Shown here piece by piece: positions 35,120 to 46,170 of a stretch of 64,000 bases of DNA. The stretch comes from Rhodocollybia butyracea. Taxonomy: Eukaryota; Basidiomycota; Agaricomycetes; Agaricales; Omphalotaceae. The stretch covers positions 25,754 through 89,753 of the forward strand of contig JADNRY010000252.1 of NCBI GenBank assembly GCA_015501585.1. Reading direction: 5' to 3'. The notes beneath the pieces were generated by a model. The model made no database searches. It saw nothing but the letters and a program-made list of their open reading frames with translations, and was not told the origin of the DNA. Within the stretch, counting starts at the first letter, position 1, and every line of letters starts with the position of its first letter. The position numbers were made by a program, and so were the translations under genes.

Positions 35120-36123
35120 TTGATGCGTATACTTACACAACATGATATCGCAGAAAAGATTTACTATCGATTATGTATTGCAAATTGACGAAACGTATCC
35201 TGGACCTGCCCTGGACTATTCAGAATGGGGAGATAGAATTCGCATCATCATGCTTTTCGGTGCACTTCCCCAGACTTTTTCCCTACCTCTCCCCTGGCCC
35301 TCCCCCTCCAGCCCCCTCCCTTCCCATACTTACACTGGCAGGGAGATGCTAAAACGTGTAGCCTACATTGGTGTCCACTTCTATACTTACAAGCTGCTAC
35401 TGTAGCTGCCATTCCGCCTGCTTCGCCGTCTTCTTGGCCTACCTCATAACTAAACTCAACCACTGGGCACTTTCCTCTCCAGACCCGCCGCCTTGAACTG
35501 TCCCTCAAGCGCTTTTCTTATGCTGTCTACTCGCCGCGAGCAGTGCTCACCACTATGTGATTGCACAGGATTTCAAAAATTTCAAAGATCTCTGCTGCTC
35601 AAAAAAAAATTCGTATCAAGAGTAATCAAAGTATATCAAGGCAGTGAAGTCGAAGATGTCCCTGCAATCGGAAACCCCCGATTATTTTTCTCAACAGGAA
35701 ACAGCAGAACGGACAGAGAGGAAGCAGGATTTAGCTGGTTCCTCTAAGCTCTCGAATATTTTTAATTCGTGGTTGCTTTTGCGATAGTTTCAGCCTGTTT
35801 CAGGGCATATGTATAATCTAATACTCGAGTGAAGCTTTCTTCAGCGGGCCTATCAGAATTGGAACCAGGGTGGCAGTTGGTGGCTGACTTTGACTGAAAT
35901 TTTGATCAAAATTGCCGGTATACGCACGACTCGTTGTAGCATAAAGACAGTAAGTTGTTCAAATTTTCCCCCACTTCTGGGAAGCTCAATCACTCTGCTG
36001 GTCAGAGTAGGTATTAGGAAAAAAAACCTGCTCCACTACAACCCCATCCCACCACACTCCCTATCTATTCAACATCGTTCTCTCGCGTTCACCTCTGTCC
36101 AGTACACTTGACCATCACTTACG
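35120..36123. other. Junction of family A upstream DNA and family B upstream DNA
   Basis: Up to about 35420 the sequence resembles DNA upstream of other family A genes. From about 35425 (CTTCGCCGTCTTCTTGGCCTACCTCAT) it matches DNA upstream of B2 (38190) and B5 (44150). This includes the block TTGATCAAAATTGCCG.TATACGCACGA at 35902-35928 and CTCTGCTGGTCAGAGT.GGTA near 35993, shared with B2 and B3. No gene is supported. Confidence 0.6.
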
Positions 36124-36722
36124 ATGCGCGTCAAAATTCCCTTCGCTTCCGTCCTTTTCGTTGCCTCCCTCAGTTGCATATGGGCAACGCCTATCGCTGT
36201 GAGTAGTAGGCTCTTTGATTTCAATGCGCAACCAGGGAGCTGATTTCGATATAGGTGGATCGCGGTAGCATGATACAAGAGCATTCCGAGTCTCACATGA
36301 ACGAGCGAGCGACCCACGCAATTCAGGCTTGCGCTCCAATCCAGGGCAGCGGCGCGCTGGGTAAGAGAGGCCAGAAGCAAGGCACGTTGAAACCCGAGAA
36401 GCATGCGACTGTTACAGTCAAGTATGAAGTCGAGTCTTTCAAATTGATTCAGGCGACAAAGGACGATGTGGATGAGCCGGTTTGCATCTTCATAACGGAG
36501 AGTTTTCACAAGAAGGGCATCACCCTTGACATGAAGATACCTAATTCGACCAATGTACTCCCCGTGGGTGCCATCGCAGTGTTTGAGTTCAAAGTCAAAG
36601 ATAACAGTGATCCCGAGTCCGAACGAGTTACATTTAGTGGCACCTGGGATCCTAGAACGAGCTATGGTAGCCTGTGGCAATGGCAATTATTTTATGATAG
36701 CCAGCATGAATTTTTGTTGTAA
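36124..36722 (+). CDS. Family B small secreted protein B1
   Basis: Exon 1 is 36124-36198 (25 codons: a signal peptide with MRVKIPFASVLF, ending CIWATPIA). A 56-nt phase-0 intron follows (GTGAGTAG...TATAG), then exon 2 at 36255-36722, for 180 aa in total. The mature protein begins VDRGSMIQEHSESH and has a variable basic linker. The family core is FKLIQATKDDVDEPV..FI.ESF, KKGITLDM, STNVLPVGAIAVFEFK and FSGTWDPRTSYGSL. No known domain was recognised. The intron after the signal peptide is nearly identical in sequence to those of B2 and B3. Confidence 0.82.
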
Positions 36723-38979
36723 CCGTATGAAATTACTTCCAATTATGTGGGTGGTGGCCGCGGATCGGATCGGGATCCCAATAACTCCTACCCTCTCATC
36801 TTCAGCCGACCTTTCCATGTCTCGTTGGTATCCAAAAGGCCTTACCGCCTAGCTGTGTGCGGACTGGAGAATAATTGGCAGAGGCCTAGGCCGAACTCTT
36901 ACCCAAGACCCGTATGCGTTTCAACCTAGTGTTTCGGAAAAACATTACTACTTTTTACTCGAACTTGCATTCTCGTTTGCCCCCAAAGCTGCAATGGGTT
37001 CCATGCGAGACGTGGGATGAGCTGATCGCGAAGAGAAAGAGGAAGCCAGGTTGTGAGTTCCAGAACGCGCGTTGGACCGACCACCTGCAGCACTCGGTCT
37101 GGACGACTGAAGAGCTCGAAGACTCGTCGAAGCAAGACCCTGAGCATTACTGACTGCCTGAGTCTGTGCGCCAGGCGCCGCGAGAGCCTCTCGTTCAGTA
37201 TCCTTCTCAGTCATTTTGCGTGAAGAAGAAAAACTGGCGAGAGACGTGAACTAGAAAGGCGATTCTGCTGAGAATTCATCTGGATACTTGTCTGAACTAT
37301 ACGAAACGGGTTTGAAAAGGAATTTTGGACTATGGACGTGTTAATAGTTGAGGAAGAAAGCGCGCGCTTAAACAATGTGTCCAACGGTCACGCGACTCCG
37401 GGCTCTAATTCCCATCTTTCAGGAAACTACATATTCCGAGGCCAATTACTACGCCACTGTCATCTGCACGCAAAGACGACGACTTGCTTCATCTCGACAT
37501 GTTCCAACCTATCGTTCGCCGCATCTTCGCGCCATGCGTCCAGACTGGAACAACTTAATCACCACCCGTTTCACGAGAGACTCGCAGCTTTCTGCCCCTG
37601 CTTTTGCGCAAACCAGAGCAACATCCGAAATGAGACTGTGTAGAACGGAGAGTACCACTCGGCTGAGAAAGAACAGAGCAGGTGGTAAACCGGTAACGCC
37701 TTGACCAAGCTTGTCTTGTCTGGGTTCGAATCGACATCGCCGGTATCGCTATCCCTGTCCACAAATTTTTCCAAATCTCAGAGGCTACCTACTTTCGATA
37801 TTGGGATCTTGTATGCTGTTATCGCGGCTTTACTGCGTTTGAATGAGCTTACAAAAGGACTTCCTGGCGACTCGGAGGTGTGTTTCGATGCACTGGACCT
37901 GTGCGTTTGTCATAACCGAACTGACTTTTTTTTCGTAGGATGCGTTGGTCGGCCAGGAATTCTTCACCCGACTCTCTCGCCCCATTCCATTCATCTGTGT
38001 CATCCTGACTATATAATCGCCGGGTGTTCATGCGACAATGTTAAAATTTGCTTCCTCTAAGCAATAGGCAGCGTCAGCGCCCCAAAGTTCCCTTGGCCGC
38101 TGTCCATAACCGAACACACTCGCTCGACCCGCCATCAACGATACCCTGGTACACTACCACTCTCTCATTATCCCATCATCCCATCTACTTCGCCGTCTTC
38201 TTGGCCTACCTCATACCTCAAGGCCTCATACCCAACAATCCCGCCTCTCCCGAGCCTTGACCAAAGTCGACAACTTTACTCTCCAGACCTGCCTTGACCT
38301 GTCCTCCAAACACCTTTCTTACGCTGTCTCCTTGGCCAGAGAAATCGCAAGAACGTGTAACATCGTGTAACGCGGTCTTCAAGGGTCCTCGCCACCATGT
38401 GACTACCCAGGATTTCAAAGATATCTCAGTCTGTGGATCACAATTTTGTTTCATCTGTCCCTAGAATCAGAAACCCCGCTCACTCGGATCCTTGAGAGCC
38501 ATTTTTTCGCAACGAGCAATAACAGAAAACTTCTCAGCGGACAGAAAGAGAGAAAGGTAAATTTAGCTGCTTTTTCTTCTGTCAGCGGGGCATCTGAATC
38601 CACGTGTCTGTGTCGGGCTCAAAGAAGCTCAAAGATATTCAACTATTATTCGCAGTTGCGCGACATTTTAATTTTTTTACACATAAGTATTGAAATCTAC
38701 CAAGTTACTCGGGTGGAGCTTTCTTAAGCGGGCCTATCAGAATTGAAACTGGGGTGGCCGCTGGGCCGACTTCGACTGAAACTTTGATCAAAATTGCCGA
38801 TATACGCACGAGTTAAACTGTTAAACTGTTAAAGACTGCTTGACTTGTTCAAATTTTCCCCCACTTCTGGAAGCTTAATCACTCTGCTGGTCAGAGTGGG
38901 TACTAAAAAAGAAAATCCTCCTTCGCTAAAATCCCATCCCACTGACTCGAGTTCACCTCTCCGTTCATCATCACTTGCA
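36723..38979. other. Spacer between B1 and B2 made of duplicated blocks
   Basis: No gene is supported. The DNA after B1 (36740-36960) recurs after B2 (39600-39800) and B4 (42560-42840). The block near 37700 (TTGACCAAGCTTGTCTTGTCTGGGTTC) recurs at 41070 and 46690. The CATCAACGATACCCTGGTACACTACCACT block near 38120 recurs near 41605, 43200 and, altered, 47335. A minus-strand open frame of 88 codons (36948-37214) is low-complexity and unsupported. Confidence 0.6.
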
Positions 38980-39527
38980 ATGCGCGTCACCATTCCCTTC
39001 GCTTCCGTCCTTCTCGTCGTCTCCCTCGGTTGCATATGGGCAACGCCTATCGCTGTGAGTAGTAGACTGTTTGATTCCAATGCGCAACCAGGGAGTTGAT
39101 TTCAACATAGGTGGATCGCGATAGGATGATACAACAGCGTTCTGAGCCTCACTTGAACGAGCGAGCGACGGAAATTCACTCTCGCGCTTCAATTCAGGAC
39201 CATGTGACCGGCGTAAGTGGTGGAGTCAGCTATGGTGAAGTCAGGTCTTTCAGATTGACTCGGGCGACAAGAGCGGATGTGGATGGGCCGGTTTGGAACT
39301 TCATAAAGGAAGGTTTCCTCAAGAATCACATCACCGTTACCATGTCCGAACCTGAGTCGACCGATCTACTCCCTATGGGTACCATTGCGAGGTTTGAGTT
39401 CAAGTACATCGAGCTCAAGCACATAAATGAACCCGACTACGAAGGAGATAAATATACTGGCACCTGGGATCCTAACGCGAAACATGGTAGATTGTACCAC
39501 AAGGGGAACTTATTTTATTCTAACTAG
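38980..39527 (+). CDS. Family B small secreted protein B2
   Basis: Exon 1 is 38980-39054 (25 codons, signal peptide MRVTIPFASVLLVVS...ATPIA). The 56-nt phase-0 intron is followed by exon 2 at 39111-39527, for 163 aa. It aligns with B1 through VDRDRMIQQRSEPHLNERAT, FRLTRATRADVDGPVWNFI.EGF, ITVTM, STDLLPMGTIARFEFKY and YTGTWDPNAKHGRLY. It lacks most of the variable Lys-rich linker of B1 and B3. It appears intact. Upstream blocks at 38781-38811 and 38876-38910 are shared with B3. Confidence 0.82.
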
Positions 39528-40266
39528 TAGGCATAAGTTTTGGTTGCAACCGTATCTACCTGTATATAATTATGGAAATTAATTCCACAAATTATGTGAG
39601 TGGTGGGATCCCAACGTTCAAAGTAACTACTCGTATGAAATCCTCTCATCTTCAGCCGACCTATGTCTCGTTGGTATCCAAAACGCCTTTCCGCCCAGCT
39701 GTGTGCGGACTGTAGATAATTGGCAGAGACCTAGGCAGAGCTCTTACCCAAGACCCGCACGCATTTCGACCTAGTGTTTCCGAAAAAACATTCCAAGTTT
39801 TACTCAAACTTGTATTCTCGTTTACTCCCAAATCTGTTGGTGACTCATTTTTATTTGGGCATGCTTGAGCCGAGCGCTCAGTCAGTGAGCTTGACTAAAT
39901 CTTTCAGGAAACTACACACTTCTTTTTGCTGTGAAATCTACCAAGTTACTCGGTTGGAGCTTTCTTAAGCGGGCCTATCAGAATTGGAACCGGGGTGGCC
40001 GCTGGTGGCCGACTTCGACTGAAACTTTGATCAAAATTGCCGATATACGCACGAGTTAAACTGTTAAACTGTTAAAGACTGCTTGAGTTGTTCAAATTTT
40101 CCCCCACTTCTGGAAAGCTTAATCACTCTGCACTCTGCTGGTCAGAGTGGGTACTAAAAAAGAAAATCCTGATCCACTAAAATCCTATCCCACTACACTC
40201 CCGCCCCATTCGACATCGTTCCCTCGAGTTCACCTCTCTGTCCTGTACACTTGACCATCACTTGCG

Positions 40267-40910
40267 ATGCGCTTCACCATTCCCTTCGCTTCCGTTCTTC
40301 TCGTTGCCTCCCTCAACTGCATATGGGCAACACCTATTGCTGTGAGTAATCAGCTGTTTGATTCCAATGCGCAACCTGGGGGCTGATTTCAATATAGGTG
40401 GATCGTGGTAGCGAGATACAACAGCGTTCCGAGTCACACTTGAACGGGCGAGCGACGGAGAATGAGGTTCGCGCTCCAATTCAGGGCGATAGCCTGCTGC
40501 CGGAGGGGGGAGAGGTGAAGGAAGACCAGACGAAAGGCGAGCCCAAGGAGGCGCCGAGGTCGAGGGCGCGTGTGACCAGTAAACCCAGGAATGGCCAAGT
40601 CAGGTATTTCAAATTGACTCAGGCGACAAATGGGGATGTGGATGATGAGGTTCAGAACTTCGTACAGGAAGCTTTAGACAATAATGGCATCAGAGCTATA
40701 GTGCGCCAACCTAAGTCAACCGGTGTACTCGGCAAGTATCCCGTCGCGAAGTTCGAGTTCAACTACTTCGAGCCCAAGTACAAAAGTGATCCCAACAAAA
40801 GAAATAATTACAAAGGAGATACATATACTGGCTTCTGGAATCCTACAGAGAAATCTGGTAAAATGTATGACCAGAATGGGAAATTATTATATTCCAAAAC
40901 CAACAAGTAG
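40267..40910 (+). CDS. Family B small secreted protein B3
   Basis: Exon 1 is 40267-40341 (25 codons, MRFTIPFASVLLVAS...ATPIA). The phase-0 intron is 56 nt and exon 2 is 40398-40910, for 195 aa. The linker after the first conserved block is the longest of the family and rich in Glu/Lys/Arg (PEGGEVKEDQTKGEPKEAP). The core (FKLTQATNGDVDDEVQNFV, STGVLGKYPVAKFEFNYF, YTGFWNPTEKSGKMY) is kept. It appears intact. The upstream DNA (39940-40230) is nearly the same as that of B2, suggesting a recent tandem duplication. Confidence 0.82.
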
Positions 40911-41858
40911 TCATACCTTTTCAGTTTTTAGTGTTGTATAACCGTATTCGCAGCTCCCTATCTCTACTTTTGCACATTTCAGAGTCAGCATCCGAAATGA
41001 GACTGTGTGGAACGGAGAGTATAACTCGGCTGAGAAAGAATAGAGCAGTTCTCGCACGGTGGTAACGCCTTGACCAAGCTTGTCTTGTCTGGGTTCATCG
41101 ACATCCCCGGTATCATGCCAGTTCGTTATTCCTGTCCACCAGCTCTTCCGAATCCGAGAAGTTACCTACTTTCGATGTTAGGATTCTGTATGCGGTTATC
41201 GCAGTTTTACCGGTTTGAGAGGGCTGAGGATGATCTATATAAATATACAAGCCTACGAAAGAATTTCCTGACAAGGTGTGTTTCGACGCACTGTGCGCTG
41301 TGCGTGTATCACAACCGAACTGTTAACTGAATTGTTTCTTTCTTAGGACATGTTGGCCAGCGCTGCGGCTGCAGCCTTGGCCGGGAATCATCCACCCTAC
41401 TCTCTCGTCGCCTCGCTCCATTCATCTGTGTCATTTAGTTGAGGATTACGAGTACATGCGACAATGTCAAAATCTACTGACTCTAAGCGAATATCTCATA
41501 GGTAACGTCGTCAACGCCTCAAATTTTCCTGTAGATACCTCAACTTTAACTTTTGATCTTTTCCCCCTCCATAACTGAACACACTCGCTCAACCTGCTTA
41601 TCAACGATACCCTGGTACACTACTACTCCCACTACCACTCTCTCATTATCTCATCATCCCATCATCCCATCTGCTCCGCCGTCTTGGCCTACCTCACACC
41701 CAGAGTAGGCACTAAAAAACTCTGCTCTGCTACAATCTCCTCCCATCCCATCCCATCACATTACACTCCCGCTACATTCTACATCGTCCTCTCAAGTTCA
41801 CCTTTCCGTCCCTGCGCACTCTCCGTCCCGTACACTTAATCATCACTTTCAATTCACG
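40911..41858. other. Spacer between B3 and B4 made of duplicated blocks
   Basis: It contains second copies of the 37640-37740, 37980-38030 and 38110-38170 blocks described for the B1-B2 spacer, in the same order. No gene is supported. Confidence 0.6.
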
Positions 41859-42530
41859 ATGCGCTTCACAACCCGCAGCCCCCTTCCCTTCCGTCCTCCT
41901 GGCCTCCCTCAGTTGCATATGGGCAACGCCTATCGCTGTGAGTAGTAGACTGTTTGATTTCAATGCGCAACCAGGGGGCTGATTCCAAGATAGGTGGATC
42001 GGGGTAGCGTGATACAACAGCGTTCCTTGAACAAAAGCGCTCAGCGCTGGGCACTCATGCCATTGAGGCTCGTGCTCCAATTCCGGGCGACGGCCCACCC
42101 TGGGGAGGGGCAGGATGGCGTCGCACAGGATCCCGGGAAGGAGAAGGCGCCTGTGAAGGCCGGCGCGAGTAAAGCTGGTTGGTGAAGCTTTGAAGTCCCA
42201 AATTTCAAATCCACCCATACGACGCCAAACGCACCTCCTGATCATGATCAGGCAATGAAGGAGCGGGCTCGAAAGCTTATAGAAAAGGCTCTCCGCGGGA
42301 ATACACAAGCATAAGATCACCGTTACCGTGCCTCTCCCTACGGCCAGTCAACTCGCTGTGAATCCCGACTCGGACGTGATCGCGTGATCGATCATTGTGA
42401 AGTTCAAGCTCAGGCCTCAGGCTCGAGCGTGAAAAAGATAAGGTAACTGGCATTTGGGATCCTAAAACAAAGCATGGTGAACTGTACAAGAAAGGTCTAG
42501 CTAGTTGTTTTTATTTTAGTGCTGTCGCCG
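41859..42530 (+). pseudogene. Family B pseudogene B4
   Basis: The ATG at 41859 starts a signal-peptide exon broken by an insertion/shift after MRFTT; the ending CATATGGGCAACGCCTATCGCT is intact. The conserved intron follows (41938-41993). Exon 2 begins GTGGATCGGGGTAGCGTGATAC, but the frame soon stops at 42182. Recognisable downstream remnants include ITVTVP and an IWDPKTKHGELYKKG equivalent near 42450-42500, in different frames with internal stops. It is clearly a B-family copy with no complete product. Confidence 0.78.
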
Positions 42531-43272
42531 TATCTCATCGGTTACCTTCTATGAGGACGCGAATAAATCATGTGAGCGTAGCGGCGGACCGGGATCCGTT
42601 CACTTTCAGCGCCTTCAGTGTCAACACCCACTCGGACATCCTCTCATCCTCGGCCAATCTTTTCCATGTCTCTTTGGTATTCAAAACGCTTTTACACCTA
42701 GCGATGCGACCTTTCGAATCCCAGCAGCCTGTCTTTGTGGGATCGGAAACACACGGGACTGGAGAATACAAGGCCATCGGTGGAAACTGGCAGGAACCTG
42801 GGCCAAGCTCTTACACAGAAGACCCGTATGTCTTTTCGCTATTCTACATACTTCCTGCAAGTTGATGTGCTGCTAGCTACTTGCAATTGCATCTACCAAC
42901 GCGAAGATGACAACTTGCTTCATCTTGACGTGTTCCAACTGGAACAACTCGATTACAACTCGCAGTTCCCTACCTACTGACTTATCACAGCCGAACTGTC
43001 AACTGACTTTTTTTCTTTGTTAGAACATGTTGATCAGCGCTGCAGCTGCAGCTGTGCAGCCTTGGCCGGGAATCATTCACCCGACTCTCTCGCCTCATTC
43101 ATCTGTATCATCCTATATAAACATCGTCAGCGCCCAAGGTTTCCTTGGCCGCCGTCTAGACACTGCGATCCATACCGAACACGCTCGCTCATCCTGCCAT
43201 CAACGATACCCTCGGTACACTACTCCCACTACTCTCTCATATGTATCCCATCATCCCATCGCCAGCCCCAGC

Positions 43273-43437
43273 ATGCACAGTAGTTTATTCCAGACCCGTT
43301 TCGGCCCCAACTGTTCTCCCAATACGCCCCGCGCGCGTGGTTTTCGGTTGTCCTGCATGAGTCGCCGCGAGAAAGAATGCGTTCCGGATGTGCATGAGTA
43401 TATGGCGAGCTGGGAGGAGTACCTGCCTCGGGCTTAG
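43273..43437 (+). CDS. Small open frame C1 with a second copy at 47.4 kb
   Basis: This is a 54-codon frame from the ATG in CCCCAGCATGCACAG. It ends in SRREKECVPDVHEYMASWEEYLPRA. A diverged copy at 47408-47569 keeps the C-terminal pattern VPDAYEYMASWKKYAPG and the same upstream sequence but uses another frame in its middle. Conservation of the peptide end across copies suggests it is, or was, coding, perhaps as an exon of a larger gene. No domain was recognised. Confidence 0.3.
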   Translation: MHSSLFQTRFGPNCSPNTPRARGFRLSCMSRREKECVPDVHEYMASWEEYLPRA

Positions 43438-43569
43438 GGTTTGCGGAGGCGTTTGTGCGCCGGAGGGCGGGGATGGGGGACGATTGGTGTAGGAAGAATT
43501 TAATGGGAAGGTCGGAGGAGGAGGAGGATAAGATCGTTGTATGTGTGTCCTCTCTACTTCTTTTACTCT

Positions 43570-44350
43570 GGAATTTGACTTGGACAACCTCTTCACCTAG
43601 AGTTACTTTACCGCTTGCCCGCTTGGAACCACTTCCGTTGACGTCTCAAATCTCTCTGAAAAGTACGACATTATGAACACATCGAAGACACTGGCGTATG
43701 ATGAATCTTCTACATGCGGCCTCCTTCTGCATGTACCTCATCGTATTCTCTTTTACGATCCAATATGTGGTATCAATATATCGCCCGTTATACACATATC
43801 TTTCCTATCTGCACCTTTCTGCGTTCCAAATAGTATCAACATTGTCATCTTCAATACTTAGCTATCGAAACCTTTTCACCATCTGCTTCCACCGACCAGC
43901 CTTGTTCGAAAACACTACAAAGACATCGACCTCCATGTTTCTCAGTCTCAACAAAAGCCCAGCCAAGTTCATACTCTACGCGCTCCCATACGCACATTTA
44001 GGAATAGTAACTTTGACATCGATTCTAGCAACCTCTTCATCTTACCAACGTAATCTCTTCTCCTCGTACACCTGTCCAGTTCGCATCATCGCCCTCATTC
44101 CAACCCTTATACCGACAAGATGCGACCATAGCTGCGACTGCGCCTACATCGCTGTATTCTTGGCCTACCTCATACCTCAACAATCCCTCTATTGAGTCTT
44201 GGCCAAAGTCGAAGCACTTTCCTCTCCAGACCCGCTATGTCAAAATGTCCCTTAAGCATCTTTCTTAGTTAGTATCTTACCCTGTCTACGCGCCAGAGAA
44301 GTTGCAAGAACGTGTATCGCGCTGTATCGCGGTGCAGGACCCCTGATTAT
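43570..44350. other. Duplicate of the 27.4-kb region with one long hydrophobic frame
   Basis: The stretch 43570-43920 matches 27360-27700 with many changes. A plus-strand frame of 165 codons (43698-44195) is Ser/Leu/Tyr-rich (SFCMYLIVFSFTIQYV). The peptide motif FC.YLIVFSFT also occurs in the 27.5-kb copy, which then stops. No convincing gene was found in either copy. Confidence 0.45.
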
Positions 44351-44763
44351 GAGTGGACAACCTAGATAAGCAACCCTCCGGATCTGGCCATTTTTGTCCG
44401 AACAAATTTTGGCTGAATCCACCCAATTTTGTCCGAATTTTTTACCCAGGTTCAGTCGGGGCCTGATTTTTGTCCGAACTTTTGCGTTTAGCCTCCCGGA
44501 GCCTCCCCAGACTTCAAAAATCGCTTTTTTGAACGTCGCGCAGCAGGTGGACGCCAGCCAGAGCCATATCAGACTATGTAATAATCAGTATAGATCCTCA
44601 TCTTCGCTTCAAAAAGGTCAAAAACTGGTCAAAACTAGGCCTTTTTGTCCGAAAATCTGCTTAGGGTTCCCGCCTACGGTGGTCCTTTTTGTCCGAACCT
44701 ATATCCAGGTTTTGCTGAAAATCAGGCTCATTTTTGTCCGAACTCTTATCTAGAATGTCCACC
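44351..44763. mobile_element. Non-autonomous inverted-repeat element with six TTTTTGTCCGAA-type boxes
   Basis: The ends AGTGGACAACCTAGATAAG (44352-44370) and CTTATCTAGAATGTCCACC (44745-44763) are inverted repeats matching at 16 of 19 positions. Between them the box TTTTGTCCGAA occurs six times in the same orientation (near 44391, 44430, 44467, 44642, 44686, 44731). The related DNA upstream of B1 (about 35690) lacks this 0.4-kb segment, which supports an insertion. It has no coding capacity. The target duplication is not clear. Confidence 0.55.
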
Positions 44764-45010
44764 TATCCCAAGAGGAAACAGCAGGAAACTCTTACAAGAG
44801 AAAGAGAGGAACCAGAATTTTAGCTGGTATGTACTTACTTTTTCTTCACAAGCGGGGGGTCTTTTGAATCGTCAATAATTCCAGGACTGTATCGATTTTA
44901 ATTCTCATTCATACTTTTACGACAGTTGCGACTGTTTCAGCAGGTTTCAGCGCATACACATCTTTGAAATCTACTACTCGGGTTGGAGCGTTCTTAAGCG
45001 GGCCTATCAG

Positions 45011-46170
45011 CCCCCTGGTTGCGCATTGGAATCAAGCAGTTTACCACTACTCACAGCGATGGGTGTTGCCAAGATGCAACTGAGGGACGCGACGAGGAGA
45101 ACAGAAGCGAAGGGAATGGTGAAATGCATCGCAGGTGATGATCAAGTGTGCAAGACGAAGACTCGTAGTGTGTAGGACGAATGTGCAAGACGGAGTGCAA
45201 GATGAAAATAACGGTGTCGAATAGAGCGGGAGTGTAGTGGGAAGGGATGAGACCTGATGAGACTGTAGTGCAGTAGAGTTTTTTTTTGAGTGCCTACTCC
45301 GACCAGCAGAGTGAGTGAACTTTCCACAAGTGTGGAATCACTCGAAGAACCTCGAGAAGTCTTTATACCAGCTCGAAAAGGAGCAGATGAGCATTCTGCA
45401 TTTCGGGCAAATTTGGTTTTAGGCCCTATCGTAGATCTTCGTAGATTTTCGTAGATCCAGGTTCGAGCAGCTCTGGGTGACCTTTTTAGGGAAAATTAGT
45501 AGAAAATTAGTGGTAAATTCGCCTATTTTTTGGTATTAACGCAGGACCAGACCTGACCAGATGCACTGGAAGTAAGTACGCAGGAAATTTCGATCAAAGT
45601 TCTAGTTCAAGTCGGCCCCGGTTCCAATTCTCCGCTTCATCCTTCTTATTCCCCGGTAGGCCGCCCGAAATTGGAGCGCGAGCCTCAAGTGAGTGAATTT
45701 CCGTCGCTCGTGAGTTCAAGTGAGACTCGGAATGCTGTTGTATCATGCTCCCGCGATCAACCTATATTTATTATTGAAATCATGGGTCAAAGAAAAAGCC
45801 GGAGGAAGGCAAGCCCAAGTCGAGGAAGGAAAAGGAGATAACGTCGAATCTTTTGACCGGGTCGAGTGCTGATATCAAGGATTTCAAAAAGACTCAGGCA
45901 CACAACTTGGGTGTGGATTCGGATAACGGGGTTCGGCTCTTTGTAAGTAGAGAAAGCTTTCACAGTGCACGGTATCACTGCTACCGTGCCCCTCCCTGCG
46001 TCGGGCGATAAAATCCCTGTGGGTACTGTTGCGACATTCGAGCTCACGTACATAGGACAAGATCCCAAGTACAAAGATGTTACATTTACTGTCGTGTTCG
46101 ATCCTAAAACGAACCATGGGGAAATGTCCAAGGGAATCAGGTGTTTTATTCTAACAAGTAGTCATATTTT
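45011..46170. pseudogene. Family B pseudogene B5, rearranged by two adjacent inversions
   Basis: From left to right there are three parts. 45011-45631 is inverted: it holds the upstream region, the signal-peptide exon (45129-45055 on the minus strand, 25 codons, intact) and the first 44 or so bases of the intron. 45632-45783 is also inverted: it holds the intron end and the first third of exon 2 (minus strand from 45761, VDRGSMIQQHSESHLN). 45784-46170 is in the original plus orientation and holds the rest of exon 2 (KKPEEGKPKSRKE ... ITATVPLP ... TVVFDPKTNHGEM), with a frame break near 45945. The plus-strand upstream block GGGCCTATCAG ends exactly at 45010. No product is possible. Confidence 0.75.

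Noticed and set aside
36948..37214. Minus-strand frame of 88 codons (Ala/Ser-rich, starting MTEKDTERE)
   Set aside because: It is low complexity, absent from the equivalent spacer after B2, and has no other support.
37700..37760. GGTTCGAATC-like T-arm sequence suggesting a tRNA near 37.7 kb
   Set aside because: No acceptor stem or D arm can be paired around it; it is part of a spacer block repeated at 41.07 and 46.69 kb.
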